Assembly: GCA_025355935.1 (NCBI GenBank)
Contig: JANXYS010000539.1
Location: 1-22,822, forward strand
Origin: Chitinophagales bacterium
GTDB lineage: Bacteria > Bacteroidota > Bacteroidia > Chitinophagales > Chitinophagaceae
Length of the DNA stretch: 22,822 nucleotides
Direction of reading: 5' to 3'
The notes below the pieces were generated by a model that saw nothing but the letters and a program-made list of their open reading frames with translations, was not told where the DNA came from and did not search any database. Positions 1 to 6,987 of this stretch are shown here, piece by piece (positions within the stretch are counted from its first letter, which is position 1; each line of letters opens with the position of its first letter). A program made the position numbers and the translations under genes.

Positions 1-95
1 CCGCAACGGCGCTCCCGTCGGCCCCGGCTCAGGCCAGGCCGGTCGAGTCGCCGGCCTCGCGTCCCGGGGAGGTCGATCCGACACCCTTGCTCATA
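1..95. other. GC-rich contig end, probable foreign or misjoined sequence
   Basis: The first ~95 bases are dominated by G and C (runs such as CCCCGG and GGCCGG), whereas everything after about base 97 is AT-rich like the rest of the window. It contains a short inverted repeat, AGGCCGG / CCGGCCT around an 8-base loop (about 35-56). Forward frames can be read through as Ala/Pro/Arg-rich peptide without stops, as expected of any high-GC DNA, but no known protein is recognisable. The abrupt change in base composition right at the end of the window suggests a chimeric contig end. A real local GC island cannot be excluded. Confidence 0.5.
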
Positions 96-203
96 CCATT
101 ACATTTGTGAAACTTTGTTCCTTCGTTTCTTAGTGGTTCCGCAGCTTCGCTGAATGTTTTTATATTTTTTTGCTCGCCAAAAAAAATACAAAAAAAGGGC
201 GCC

Positions 204-319
204 CCTGGCTGATATACAGTCAACCTTTTCTAGGACTAGTCTGACCAACGGTTGTTCGTTGGTAGCATCAGCATTGATAGATTGTTAGATCGTTTAAATG
301 AGATACATTAGCCCGCTTA
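204..319. repeat. degenerate direct repeat, copy 1
   Basis: Begins CCTGGCTGATATA and carries the core TTCGTTGGTAGC at 255-266, then ATTGTTAGATCGTT and CCCGCTTA. It aligns by eye over its length with 531-645, by my estimate at roughly 70% identity. The core forms the right arm of a perfect hairpin, CCAACG / CGTTGG (245-250 / 257-262). Function unknown. Confidence 0.6.
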
Positions 320-492
320 TTGATGCATTTCCGCGACAGCGGTTAGAGACAACATACATCATCCTAAAAGTCATCGGAAACGAATCAATAAAATGATCGG
401 CCGACTCACCGAGTTAAATTTTACTAATTGCAACACGGTATGTCCATTAGAGTGTTGACGCGCTGGCCTCCCGATTTTATCGGGATTGAACT

Positions 493-513
493 CTTTTGTT
501 TCAAGACAAAAAA
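493..513. repeat. terminator-like inverted repeat of a type common between Bacteroidota genes
   Basis: TTTTGT, TTCAAG, ACAAAA makes an imperfect hairpin with flanking A/T runs. It lies just after another short hairpin, CCCGAT / ATCGGG (469-483). From general familiarity, similar TTTTTGTCTTGA-type hairpins are dispersed in intergenic regions of many Bacteroidota. No database search was possible. Confidence 0.35.
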
Positions 514-530
514 GAAAAATGTAAAAGGTG

Positions 531-645
531 CCTGGCTGATATAAAGCCCACCCAGGGGAAGAGCCATAACGAGCCGTTATTCGTTGGTAGCGTCAGCATT
601 TTATAAATTGTTAGATCGTTCAAATAGGATAAACTCAGCCTGCTT
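531..645. repeat. degenerate direct repeat, copy 2
   Basis: Same order of motifs as copy 1: CCTGGCTGATATA at 531, TTCGTTGGTAGC at 580-591, ATTGTTAGATCGTT, then CCTGCTTA. The offset to copy 1 is about 325-327 bases throughout. In front of the core is a different small hairpin, ATAACG / CGTTAT (566-571 / 575-580). Confidence 0.6.
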
Positions 646-740
646 AGTTAATGAAAATCGATCAGCCACTAATTATATCTGTCGCCGATACTACCGATTA
701 AAAAAACTATTTTCGTGGGGATACGGACCAAGGCGTTGCA

Positions 741-773
741 GTTGTTCGTTGGTAGCGTCGACAGTTATAAATT
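741..773. repeat. partial third copy of the TTCGTTGGTAGC repeat
   Basis: GTTGTTCGTTGGTAGCGTC at 741-759 repeats the core of copies 1 and 2 and is followed by a TTATAAATT stretch resembling copy 2. The part before the core is not recognisably shared, so this copy looks truncated or more diverged. Confidence 0.5.
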
Positions 774-804
774 AAAGTCGATTTTACAATAGCATCATTG
801 TATC

Positions 805-912
805 GTAACACTTCAAGCACTAGTGAGTTCTCAAGTCCTTTTTAGGGACGATATATCAGTAACAATGCAAGCACACTTGAGTTCTCAAGTCGCTTTAGGC
901 ACGAAATATCTG
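805..912. repeat. 54-base tandem duplication with a palindromic core
   Basis: Two adjacent, diverged 54-base units (about 805-858 and 859-912). Matching words sit exactly 54 apart: GTAACA..CAAGCAC at 805 and 859, GAGTTCTCAAGTC at 825 and 879, then a CGA(T/A)ATAT-type end. The second copy contains a perfect palindrome ACTTGAG-TT-CTCAAGT (875-890); the first has a weaker version. It could be an operator-like or RNA hairpin element. Nothing coding is evident. Confidence 0.55.
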
Positions 913-989
913 TTTAAAATAGATAACTTTTACTCGTGCATGAGCAAGTCACGCTTTTACTGTGAGAAACTTTGTTTTTTCCGAAAGAC

Positions 990-1937
990 TTAGTTCATCA
1001 TCAATACATTCACACTCCGCTGCAGAATATTAAATGCAATTTCGGCCATCAGGTTTTCTTTATCAAGCGTAGGATTTACTTCTGTAATTTCAAAACAGCA
1101 TACTTTCCGATTTTGCATAAACTTACTTATGAGATCTTCGGCTTCGCGCTCTTTCAAACCATTACCTACTGGTGTGCCGGTACCTTTTGAAATCGCTGAG
1201 TCCAGGCTATCCACATCAAAACTAACATAGATGTCGGTGCAATCACTAAGATATCTTAATACCTTACGGCTGACATTCTCAGCTCCTACCCGCCGCACCT
1301 CAGCAGTAGTTATAACTTTCATTCCATACTTCTCAATTAAGGACCGTTCTTCTTTTTCATAGTCGCGCAGCGAGATAAATACAATGTCTTCAGGGAGTAC
1401 CTTCTGGTCTATTTTGCCAATTGATTTCAATTCATTCCATAGCGACGCTGTCTTTTCATCGAGTTCATGAGCCTTCATCTCCTGGTTATCTTCAGCAATG
1501 GCCGTTGCCAGCGGCATGCCATGCATGTTACCGGATGGGGTGGTATAGGGCGTATGAAGATCAGCATGCGCATCAATCCATATAACGCCGAGTTTACTTT
1601 TAGGTTTGGCCATTTTAATGCCCGCAATCGTTCCACCTGCGGTGCTGTGATCGCCGCTCAAAATCACTGGAACAAAATTCGCCCTAATACTTTCACACAC
1701 CGCTTTGCTAATGCGCTCATATATGCCAATTACTCCCTGGATCCTTTTCGCATAGGGGGATTGAATAGGCTCGAAGAGAAGGTTATTAGAGGTTTCAATT
1801 TTTTCGGAAGGAAAGTGAACGAAGAAGTTGCTCATGAAGTCTAATGCAGCGATCTTAATCGCGTCAACGCCCATGCTAGCTCCGCGGGTTCCCGCACCAA
1901 TTTCAGAAGGGACCTCAATTATTTTAATATTTTTCAT
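990..1937 (-). CDS. rocF: arginase family ureohydrolase (probable arginase)
   Basis: Probable cytoplasmic binuclear Mn enzyme that hydrolyses arginine to ornithine and urea. At 315 residues it has the usual family length. The metal-ligand motifs are all visible: SGDHS (His97), IDAHAD (Asp122, His124, Asp126) and SFDVDSLD (Asp241, Asp243), with the late EVNP motif at 286-289. The stretch TTPSGNMHGMPLA (132-143) resembles the SGN-HG-P segment of true arginases more than agmatinases or formimidoylglutamases, which is why arginase is preferred. The ATG at 1937 begins a well-aligned N-terminus. It is 62 bases downstream of the crtA-like gene on the same strand, so co-transcription is possible but unproven. 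No urease or ornithine-using gene is adjacent. Confidence 0.85.
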   Translation of the reverse strand: MKNIKIIEVPSEIGAGTRGASMGVDAIKIAALDFMSNFFVHFPSEKIETSNNLLFEPIQSPYAKRIQGVIGIYERISKAVCESIRANFVPVILSGDHSTAGGTIAGIKMAKPKSKLGVIWIDAHADLHTPYTTPSGNMHGMPLATAIAEDNQEMKAHELDEKTASLWNELKSIGKIDQKVLPEDIVFISLRDYEKEERSLIEKYGMKVITTAEVRRVGAENVSRKVLRYLSDCTDIYVSFDVDSLDSAISKGTGTPVGNGLKEREAEDLISKFMQNRKVCCFEITEVNPTLDKENLMAEIAFNILQRSVNVLMMN

Positions 1938-1999
1938 ATCTCATTTTATCAAGCAGCGGTCACGAATGCAATTATAATAAGGCAACAGTGATTGTAAAA

Positions 2000-2719
2000 T
2001 TACAACATTCCATCTAAAGGCTTTATTCCACGCACTGTACCACTGGAATAGAGGATTTTAAACCTGGTAAACATGTCTTCACTGTACCAGTTTTCCCGAC
2101 GGGTTTTCTGAATTACTTCCGCATGTTCCTTCAAGCCATAAGCGAAAGCTTTCATATCGCTTTTGGATCTCCACACACTAAAAGTTGCCTGCTTAAGCCA
2201 CGGGACTTCACCAATGCCGTACGAAATTAAAAATCCGGGAGCAGTAGACATTAACCCGGCAACCGGCGGCACATTTTCCCAAAACGCTCTAAGTTTGCTA
2301 AATCTTAAAGTAGCTCTTGTAAGAACGGCAAGGGGACCATCGTACTCTGATTTTGCAGGTAAATCCCCAAAAGATTTTTTATTATCCCATGTTCCATGTC
2401 CTTCAATGGGTTCAAGCAATAACGTAGAAGTTTCGCATCTAAAAAATCTAAACCAATAAAAAAGGAAGTCTCCGTAGAGTTCATGAATCAGTTGTGCTTC
2501 GGTAGCCCCGTTATTGATAAATGTTTCCCGAACTGTTAGTATAGCCCATTGGCGAAGATCAGGCTGTTTATCGAACGTGCCGTTGCGCCCTGAACCCATT
2601 AATTTGTAAAAGGAAATCTTTTTATTGGCGGCAAGGGGTAACCGATGTAGTGCCATTCCTGCAAATGCAAAAGGAATCAATAAAACGGGATATCGGATGA
2701 TAGTTAAACTTGTTACCAT
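2000..2719 (-). CDS. crtA: spheroidene monooxygenase-like protein (CrtA family)
   Basis: Resembles CrtA, the haem-type oxygenase that adds oxygen to acyclic carotenoid ends in phototrophic bacteria. Recognisable family segments are FYKLMGSGRNGTF (37-49), the central PLAVLTRATLR (129-139) and GIGEVPWLKQATFSVW (168-183), followed by a conserved His (199) and a WY..E..RF segment (211-220). The 239-residue length fits the family. Homologues occur in non-phototrophic Bacteroidota, where the substrate is not fixed, so the exact reaction is inferred only at family level. No phytoene synthase, desaturase or other carotenoid gene is in the window. The ATG at 2719 is well placed, as the MVTSLTIIRY start aligns with the family's N-terminal strand. 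Confidence 0.75.
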   Translation of the reverse strand: MVTSLTIIRYPVLLIPFAFAGMALHRLPLAANKKISFYKLMGSGRNGTFDKQPDLRQWAILTVRETFINNGATEAQLIHELYGDFLFYWFRFFRCETSTLLLEPIEGHGTWDNKKSFGDLPAKSEYDGPLAVLTRATLRFSKLRAFWENVPPVAGLMSTAPGFLISYGIGEVPWLKQATFSVWRSKSDMKAFAYGLKEHAEVIQKTRRENWYSEDMFTRFKILYSSGTVRGIKPLDGML

Positions 2720-2855
2720 ATATGACGAGAAACAACTCTTTTTAATTGTTAAAATTGTTAAAGCTTGGCATGATTTTTAATACAAGTTTAACAATAATTC
2801 ATTCCATTTAATTAACATAACCAACCTATTAACTCATTTCCCTCAATTTTTCAAC

Positions 2856-3293
2856 ATGAAGAAAATTATCCACCAAAGTTTCCTTTTTTTAATTTCAATT
2901 AGCCTTTTCGCAGGCTCTTCATTTGCAGAAGTCGTGAAACCTGTAAGATCCTCCAATGATCCTGTAACGACAGCCGTGCCGAGCGAAAATCCAGGTAGTA
3001 CTGTAAAGTCAGCACTTGCCGAATTTAATAGCTTGTCTAAGAAGGAACGCAAACTTCGAATCAAAGATGCTAAACACGAATTGAAAGAATTTAAAAAGGA
3101 AAAACGCAGCGGTAGTGCTCCAAGCACGAACACTTTGTTATTGGTAATTCTTGCTATCCTTCTTCCACCGTTGGCTGTATACCTTCATGAAGGTGTAATT
3201 AACAACAAATTTTGGATAAGTCTTTTGTTAACATTATTGTTCTTTTTGCCGGGTGTTATTTATGCACTTATTGTTGTTCTCGGTAAAGATTAA
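2856..3293 (+). CDS. YqaE/Pmp3 family membrane protein with signal peptide and charged linker
   Basis: Residues 1-24 look like a signal peptide (KK, hydrophobic core, SSFA). Residues 25-60 are a low-complexity Ser/Thr/Pro linker and 61-84 are a strongly charged Lys/Arg/Glu helix. The C-terminus (93-143) is a Pmp3/YqaE domain with two membrane helices, including ILLPPLAVYL and FLPGVIYALIV, the family hallmarks. Stand-alone YqaE/Pmp3 proteins are only about 50-60 residues, so this is an extended form. Pmp3 proteins affect membrane potential or stress tolerance in yeast and plants; the role of the extended bacterial form is unknown. It is monocistronic, with a strong terminator 22 bases after the stop. 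Confidence 0.85.
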   Translation: MKKIIHQSFLFLISISLFAGSSFAEVVKPVRSSNDPVTTAVPSENPGSTVKSALAEFNSLSKKERKLRIKDAKHELKEFKKEKRSGSAPSTNTLLLVILAILLPPLAVYLHEGVINNKFWISLLLTLLFFLPGVIYALIVVLGKD

Positions 3294-3315
3294 TCAGCAT
3301 CGATAGTTTATAGTT

Positions 3316-3343
3316 AGCCGTTGTATTTTTACAACGGCTTTTT
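3316..3343 (+). terminator. intrinsic terminator of the YqaE-family gene
   Basis: A perfect 10-base stem AGCCGTTGTA / TACAACGGCT (3316-3325 / 3330-3339) with a TTTT loop, followed by a T run to 3343. The opposite gene's stop codon (3342-3344) abuts the hairpin, so the structure sits exactly between two convergent genes. The T tail is on the plus-strand side. Confidence 0.85.
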
Positions 3344-4388
3344 AATTAGACCTTATTCTCGGGTCTACAAGGCTGTAAAGAATGTCGGAAAAAATGTTGA
3401 CCAGAATAAATATGAAAGCGCTTAAAAGAACGGAGCCCATTACAACAGGGTAATCCAGCTTTTCTAAAGCGTTTACTGTAATCTTACCTATTCCCCGCCA
3501 GCCAAAAATGTATTCAACGAAAAATGCGCCTGCTAGCAGTTCTGCAAACCATCCCGTGATCGCGGTAATAACAGGGTTTAGGGCGTTTTGAAGTGCATGT
3601 TTAAGTATTACCCTTGCTTTACTTAATCCTTTGGCATAGGCCGTCCGCACATAATCTTGGTTTAAAACGTCAAGCATACTACTCCTTGTGAGCTGCGTAA
3701 TAATTGCCAATGGCCTTATGCCCAGGGTCAATGCAGGCAACACCAGGTTTTTCAAAACAAGGTATTTTTCTCCTGTCACATCATCAATTTCATAAAGACT
3801 GCCTGTTAAATTAAGCCCGGTATACGGGTGGAGTATAATTCCAAAAGTATAGGCAATGATAATGGCCATAAAAAAAGATGGGGCAGAGATGCCTGCGATA
3901 CTTGCAAAAACGGCGCTGTTGTCCATCCAGGTATCTTTCTTTACCGCCGCCAGCACACCGAGTAAAATTCCGCCTAGGATTGCAAAGGCCATTGCCGCAA
4001 TCGCCAGCACAATTGTTCCCGGCAGGGCAGAGGAGAGCACATCGACCGTATTCTTTTTAGTCTGATAACTTTTGCCGAGGTAAGGAATTTTCAAACCAAT
4101 CTTCGCATCACCGCCAAAAAAAAGTCCGTGCAAGCCTTTAGTAGCAATCTCATCACTGTTGTGAATGGCTAATGGCGAAACATCGTTAAGATATAATAGA
4201 AATTGTTTCCACTTGGGTTGATCCAGGTAAAGATCGTGTCGAATATTATCCAGCGTTTTCTTATCCCCGCTTTGTCCTACAATTAGCCTGGCGGGATCGC
4301 CAAAACCCTGGAACATAATGAACACTAGCAGCACCACCCCGAACATTACCATAAAAGCATAAAATATTTTTCGCAGGAGATAGGCCAT
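3342..4388 (-). CDS. ABC transporter permease, OppB/DppB type
   Basis: Inner-membrane permease of the peptide/nickel ABC importer class (348 residues). It has the typical N-terminal helix (about 8-28), a periplasmic insert (about 30-115), then five more membrane helices. The cytoplasmic EAA-like loop that contacts the ATPase is visible as AYAKGLSKARVILKHALQN followed by NPV, and the protein ends in DPRIR as this family does. The partner permease, ATPases and binding protein are not in the window, so the substrate cannot be named and the rest of the transporter must be encoded elsewhere. It lies 36 bases downstream of the BT_3928-type gene on the same strand and is probably the last gene of that operon. 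Confidence 0.9.
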   Translation of the reverse strand: MAYLLRKIFYAFMVMFGVVLLVFIMFQGFGDPARLIVGQSGDKKTLDNIRHDLYLDQPKWKQFLLYLNDVSPLAIHNSDEIATKGLHGLFFGGDAKIGLKIPYLGKSYQTKKNTVDVLSSALPGTIVLAIAAMAFAILGGILLGVLAAVKKDTWMDNSAVFASIAGISAPSFFMAIIIAYTFGIILHPYTGLNLTGSLYEIDDVTGEKYLVLKNLVLPALTLGIRPLAIITQLTRSSMLDVLNQDYVRTAYAKGLSKARVILKHALQNALNPVITAITGWFAELLAGAFFVEYIFGWRGIGKITVNALEKLDYPVVMGSVLLSAFIFILVNIFSDILYSLVDPRIRSN

Positions 4389-4424
4389 AAATTTCTTATG
4401 AGATTTATTTGTGAATCCGAGTTG

Positions 4425-5534
4425 TCATCGTTTAAAGTCAAGCCAACTTTGTTTCTCCTCCACCACTGGCCCATGCATATAAAATATAGTAGGATTAACC
4501 CTCGCAGCAGTTTTTATAGCGGTGCCATCAGTTGTGTAAACACCATTCACTGTTACACTATAAGTTTTGATAAATTGCAGAACCGCTAAACGCTGGGACG
4601 TGATAATATACACCGGTTCTTTTCCAACCTGCATATCGGTAAATGTCTTAAGTTTTTGCGCCCATTTTGCGTTATCTGATGGAAGTTCTTTCATAAATAA
4701 TAAGTAGTAGTTACCTGTGGATGAAAGTATACTGTCTGTCACGTCCACTCCGTTTTCATCAGATAATGAAAAATCATTAATGAGCGGAACATTATTTTTT
4801 CCGGCAGCTACCAGCACCTGCTTGCGCTCTATAAATTTCCAACTACTATCCGGAAGTGCGTCGGGCGTGAACTCCTTATTTGACCCCCCCTTTTCATACA
4901 CAAATTTGTACTCAAACTTATCCTGTATCGCGTCGGCAGGCATCTTACGAAGCTCCAGCAGATTATTACCTTTTTTGTAAGGAAGGCAATCGCGTAATGG
5001 AAGATGCCTGAGAACGTAGGACTGGAGAAAAAGAGTTCCTGCAACTGCCAGCAATATCAGGAGCGTGTTGGCTAATGGTTTAATAAGCGGCGTGATGTAC
5101 CCTATTTTAATTAGGATAAGCGCCGACAAGAGGAGTAAAATAATGTCTTTGGTAAAGGTTTGCTTGGGTGTCAATGGTATACAATCCCCGAAACATCCAC
5201 ATGCGCGGATCTTGCCACTAAATAAAACGTAACTGGTTAGAAATGTAAAAAACAACATGAGCAAAAACAGGAGCCACGAAATAACCCTTTTCTGCCAACC
5301 AAGTAGCAAAGCTATGCCTACTACAACTTCAAGAGTTATCATGAGGACCGAAAAACCCAGCGCATGCCGGGTAAATACATTCATTAAATCCTTAAAAAAT
5401 CCGTCGTCGGCCCAGGCTTCAAAAAATTCCTGCATTTTATAAGCTAACCCCAGAGGATCAATAGCTTTTACCAGGCCCGAAAAAATAAACAATACTCCTG
5501 TTACGATGCGTGCAATGTTAACCGTTAGTTTCAC
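4425..5534 (-). CDS. BT_3928-type DoxX/MauE-like membrane protein
   Basis: The N-terminal ~170 residues form a four- or five-helix DoxX/MauE-like membrane domain, with the family-like start RIVTGVLFIFSGLVKAIDP (9-27) and a cysteine motif CGCFGDC (112-118). The rest (about 195-369) is a soluble, thioredoxin-fold-like domain (YIITSQ...PTIFYMHG) without an obvious CxxC. The length and layout match what is annotated as BT_3928 family in Bacteroidota, whose function is unknown. MauE-like domains are tied to disulfide or redox chemistry, so a redox role is only an inference. The start is a GTG at 5534, 10 bases after the DUF1599 stop. The first in-frame ATG (codon 34) would remove the first membrane helix, so GTG is preferred. 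Confidence 0.8.
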   Translation of the reverse strand: MKLTVNIARIVTGVLFIFSGLVKAIDPLGLAYKMQEFFEAWADDGFFKDLMNVFTRHALGFSVLMITLEVVVGIALLLGWQKRVISWLLFLLMLFFTFLTSYVLFSGKIRACGCFGDCIPLTPKQTFTKDIILLLLSALILIKIGYITPLIKPLANTLLILLAVAGTLFLQSYVLRHLPLRDCLPYKKGNNLLELRKMPADAIQDKFEYKFVYEKGGSNKEFTPDALPDSSWKFIERKQVLVAAGKNNVPLINDFSLSDENGVDVTDSILSSTGNYYLLFMKELPSDNAKWAQKLKTFTDMQVGKEPVYIITSQRLAVLQFIKTYSVTVNGVYTTDGTAIKTAARVNPTIFYMHGPVVEEKQSWLDFKR

Positions 5535-5544
5535 AAAAAATGGT

Positions 5545-6087
5545 TTAGTGTTTAGCCTCGTTGATAAGTATCAAAGCAAAAATGGCGTAATTAAGTATAT
5601 CGAAGAAATTTGCATCTACGCCTTCGCTGATTATTGTTTTGTGGTCGTTTGACAGGATTTGTTTGATCCTGAGGATTTTTGCGAGAGAAAGATCTACAAA
5701 GCTCTCCTGCGTCATATCCCGCCATGCTTCGCCATAATCATGATTTTTGTCGAGCATTAATTTCTTTGCAAGCATCACCTGCTCATCATAGAATCCTTGC
5801 ACAGCATCCAACTGTAGTTGCTCAGGTTCGTCATTGCATATTTTAAGCTGAATAAGGCCAATAATAGCATAGTTTAAAATACCCTGGAATTCGCTTTTAA
5901 CATCATCAACGATTTTCTGCTCGGCTAATTGCTGGATATTTCGTATCCGCTTGGCTTTTATATAGATCTGATCGGCTACCGAAATAGTTCTGTATACACG
6001 CCAGGATGTGCCATAGTCGGCAGTTTTTCTTAAAAACGTTTTCCTGCAATCGTTAATTACTTCGTCGTACTGTTCACTAGTATTCAT
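5545..6087 (-). CDS. DUF1599 protein with two internal repeats
   Basis: A 180-residue protein of unknown function built from a duplicated unit. Repeat 1 has K-TADYGTSWR (21-30), KAKRIRNIQQ (45-54) and FQGILNYAIIGLI (67-79). Repeat 2 has K-NHDYGEAWR (114-123), LAKILRIKQI (135-144) and FFDILNYAIFALI (161-173). The all-helical pattern with paired acidic and lysine residues recalls nucleotide-pyrophosphohydrolase-like folds, but that is an inference. It is first in a minus-strand operon with the DoxX-type and permease genes and divergent from folP. From memory, DUF1599 next to folP and the DoxX gene recurs in Bacteroidota. No signal peptide or membrane helix is seen. Confidence 0.85.
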   Translation of the reverse strand: MNTSEQYDEVINDCRKTFLRKTADYGTSWRVYRTISVADQIYIKAKRIRNIQQLAEQKIVDDVKSEFQGILNYAIIGLIQLKICNDEPEQLQLDAVQGFYDEQVMLAKKLMLDKNHDYGEAWRDMTQESFVDLSLAKILRIKQILSNDHKTIISEGVDANFFDILNYAIFALILINEAKH

Positions 6088-6120
6088 CCTAAAGATCTCC
6101 CTGGCTTAAAATAAATTGCG

Positions 6121-6128
6121 CAAATTTG
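6121..6128. promoter_or_regulatory. palindromic -7-like element shared by divergent folP and DUF1599 genes
   Basis: CAAATTTG is its own reverse complement and matches the Bacteroidota -7 element TAnnTTTG at 7 of 8 positions on both strands. It sits almost exactly mid-way in the 72-base divergent gap, 31 bases before the folP ATG and 33 before the DUF1599 ATG. No good -33 TTTG is obvious on either side. Confidence 0.4.
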
Positions 6129-6159
6129 TATAAATTCAAAAATACAATTACTAATTCAG

Positions 6160-6987
6160 ATGTTTACACTTAACTGCAGGGGAAAATTATTATTTGCGGA
6201 ATATCCGCAGGTTATGGGTATTGTAAATATTACGCCCGATTCGTTTTATACGGGATCAACAGATCCGGATGATGTTATACGAATCGTTGATGAAATGATA
6301 GTGGAAGGTGCTGCAATAATAGACATCGGTGGACAATCAACGAAGCCAGGTAGTACGATGATTTCAGCCAATGAAGAGATGGCGCGGGTAATCCCGGTTT
6401 TAAAAAAGTTAACTGCAGCGTTTACTTCTACCATCTTTTCCATTGATACCTTTTATAGTTCCGTGGCTGCAGCGGCAGTAGAAGCAGGAGCATCAATTGT
6501 AAATGACGTCAGCTCTGGAAGTATCGACGCGGAAATGATCCGGGTTGTCGGTAAGTTGCAGGTCCCGTACATTGCCATGCATATGCAGGGTACACCGGAA
6601 AGCATGCAAAAATATCCATTTTATAATGATGTTGTGAAGGATGTTCTGGATTTTTTCATACGAAAATTGGACGAGTGTAAAGCTGCAGGAATTACTGATG
6701 TCATCGTCGATCCGGGTTTTGGATTTGGCAAAACAAGCGAACATAACTACAGCCTTTTGAAGAACCTGGCTGTTTTTGAGATGCTTGATAGACCCATACT
6801 TGCAGGGATATCTCGCAAGGGAATGGTTTATCGACCGCTGGGAGTTACGGCTGAACATGCGCTCAATGGAACAACCGCACTCAACATGATCGCTTTAATT
6901 AATGGTGCACAGGTTTTACGTGTACACGATGTAAAGGAGGCTTGTGAAGCAGTAAAACTTTATAATATTTATAAAGGATGTAAATAA
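6160..6987 (+). CDS. folP: dihydropteroate synthase
   Basis: Cytoplasmic folate-pathway enzyme that joins p-aminobenzoate to 6-hydroxymethyl-dihydropterin pyrophosphate; target of sulfonamides. At 275 residues it is full length. The signature motifs are all present: MGIVNITPDSFYTG (19-32), IDIGGQSTKPG (54-64), SIDTF (94-98), NDVSSG (115-120), MHMQGTP (140-146), DPGFGFGK (184-191), SRKGM (218-222) and the C-terminal RVHDV (254-258). Catalytic and ligand residues Asn23, Asp55, Asp96, Asn115, Asp184, Lys220, Arg254 and His256 are intact. It is transcribed alone, divergent from the DUF1599 operon and convergent with the FKBP gene. Confidence 0.96.
   Translation: MFTLNCRGKLLFAEYPQVMGIVNITPDSFYTGSTDPDDVIRIVDEMIVEGAAIIDIGGQSTKPGSTMISANEEMARVIPVLKKLTAAFTSTIFSIDTFYSSVAAAAVEAGASIVNDVSSGSIDAEMIRVVGKLQVPYIAMHMQGTPESMQKYPFYNDVVKDVLDFFIRKLDECKAAGITDVIVDPGFGFGKTSEHNYSLLKNLAVFEMLDRPILAGISRKGMVYRPLGVTAEHALNGTTALNMIALINGAQVLRVHDVKEACEAVKLYNIYKGCK

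Larger units (their letters stand above)
96..989. other. gene-free AT-rich region with degenerate repeats
   Basis: No convincing gene is present across about 890 bases. Reading frames are short, unlike any protein I recognise, and lack plausible start contexts. The region holds two ~115-base degenerate direct repeats, a third partial copy, a 54-base tandem duplication and several small hairpins, listed separately. It lies downstream of the minus-strand arginase gene, so part of it may be that gene's 3' untranslated region. No T-tailed terminator is obvious there. Confidence 0.6.

Noticed and set aside
29..223. 64-residue minus-strand reading frame spanning the GC-rich end and AT-rich sequence
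   Set aside because: It crosses the suspected misjoin at about base 95 and resembles no protein family; probably chance.
584..775. 63-residue plus-strand frame in the repeat region
   Set aside because: It covers two copies of the nucleotide repeat with no coding character or recognisable homology.
805..912. Possible CRISPR array
   Set aside because: Only two units with no distinct repeat/spacer alternation; the whole 54-base unit is duplicated, and no cas gene is present.
1467..1844. 125-residue plus-strand frame opposite the arginase gene
   Set aside because: A shadow of a strongly supported minus-strand gene, with no family resemblance.
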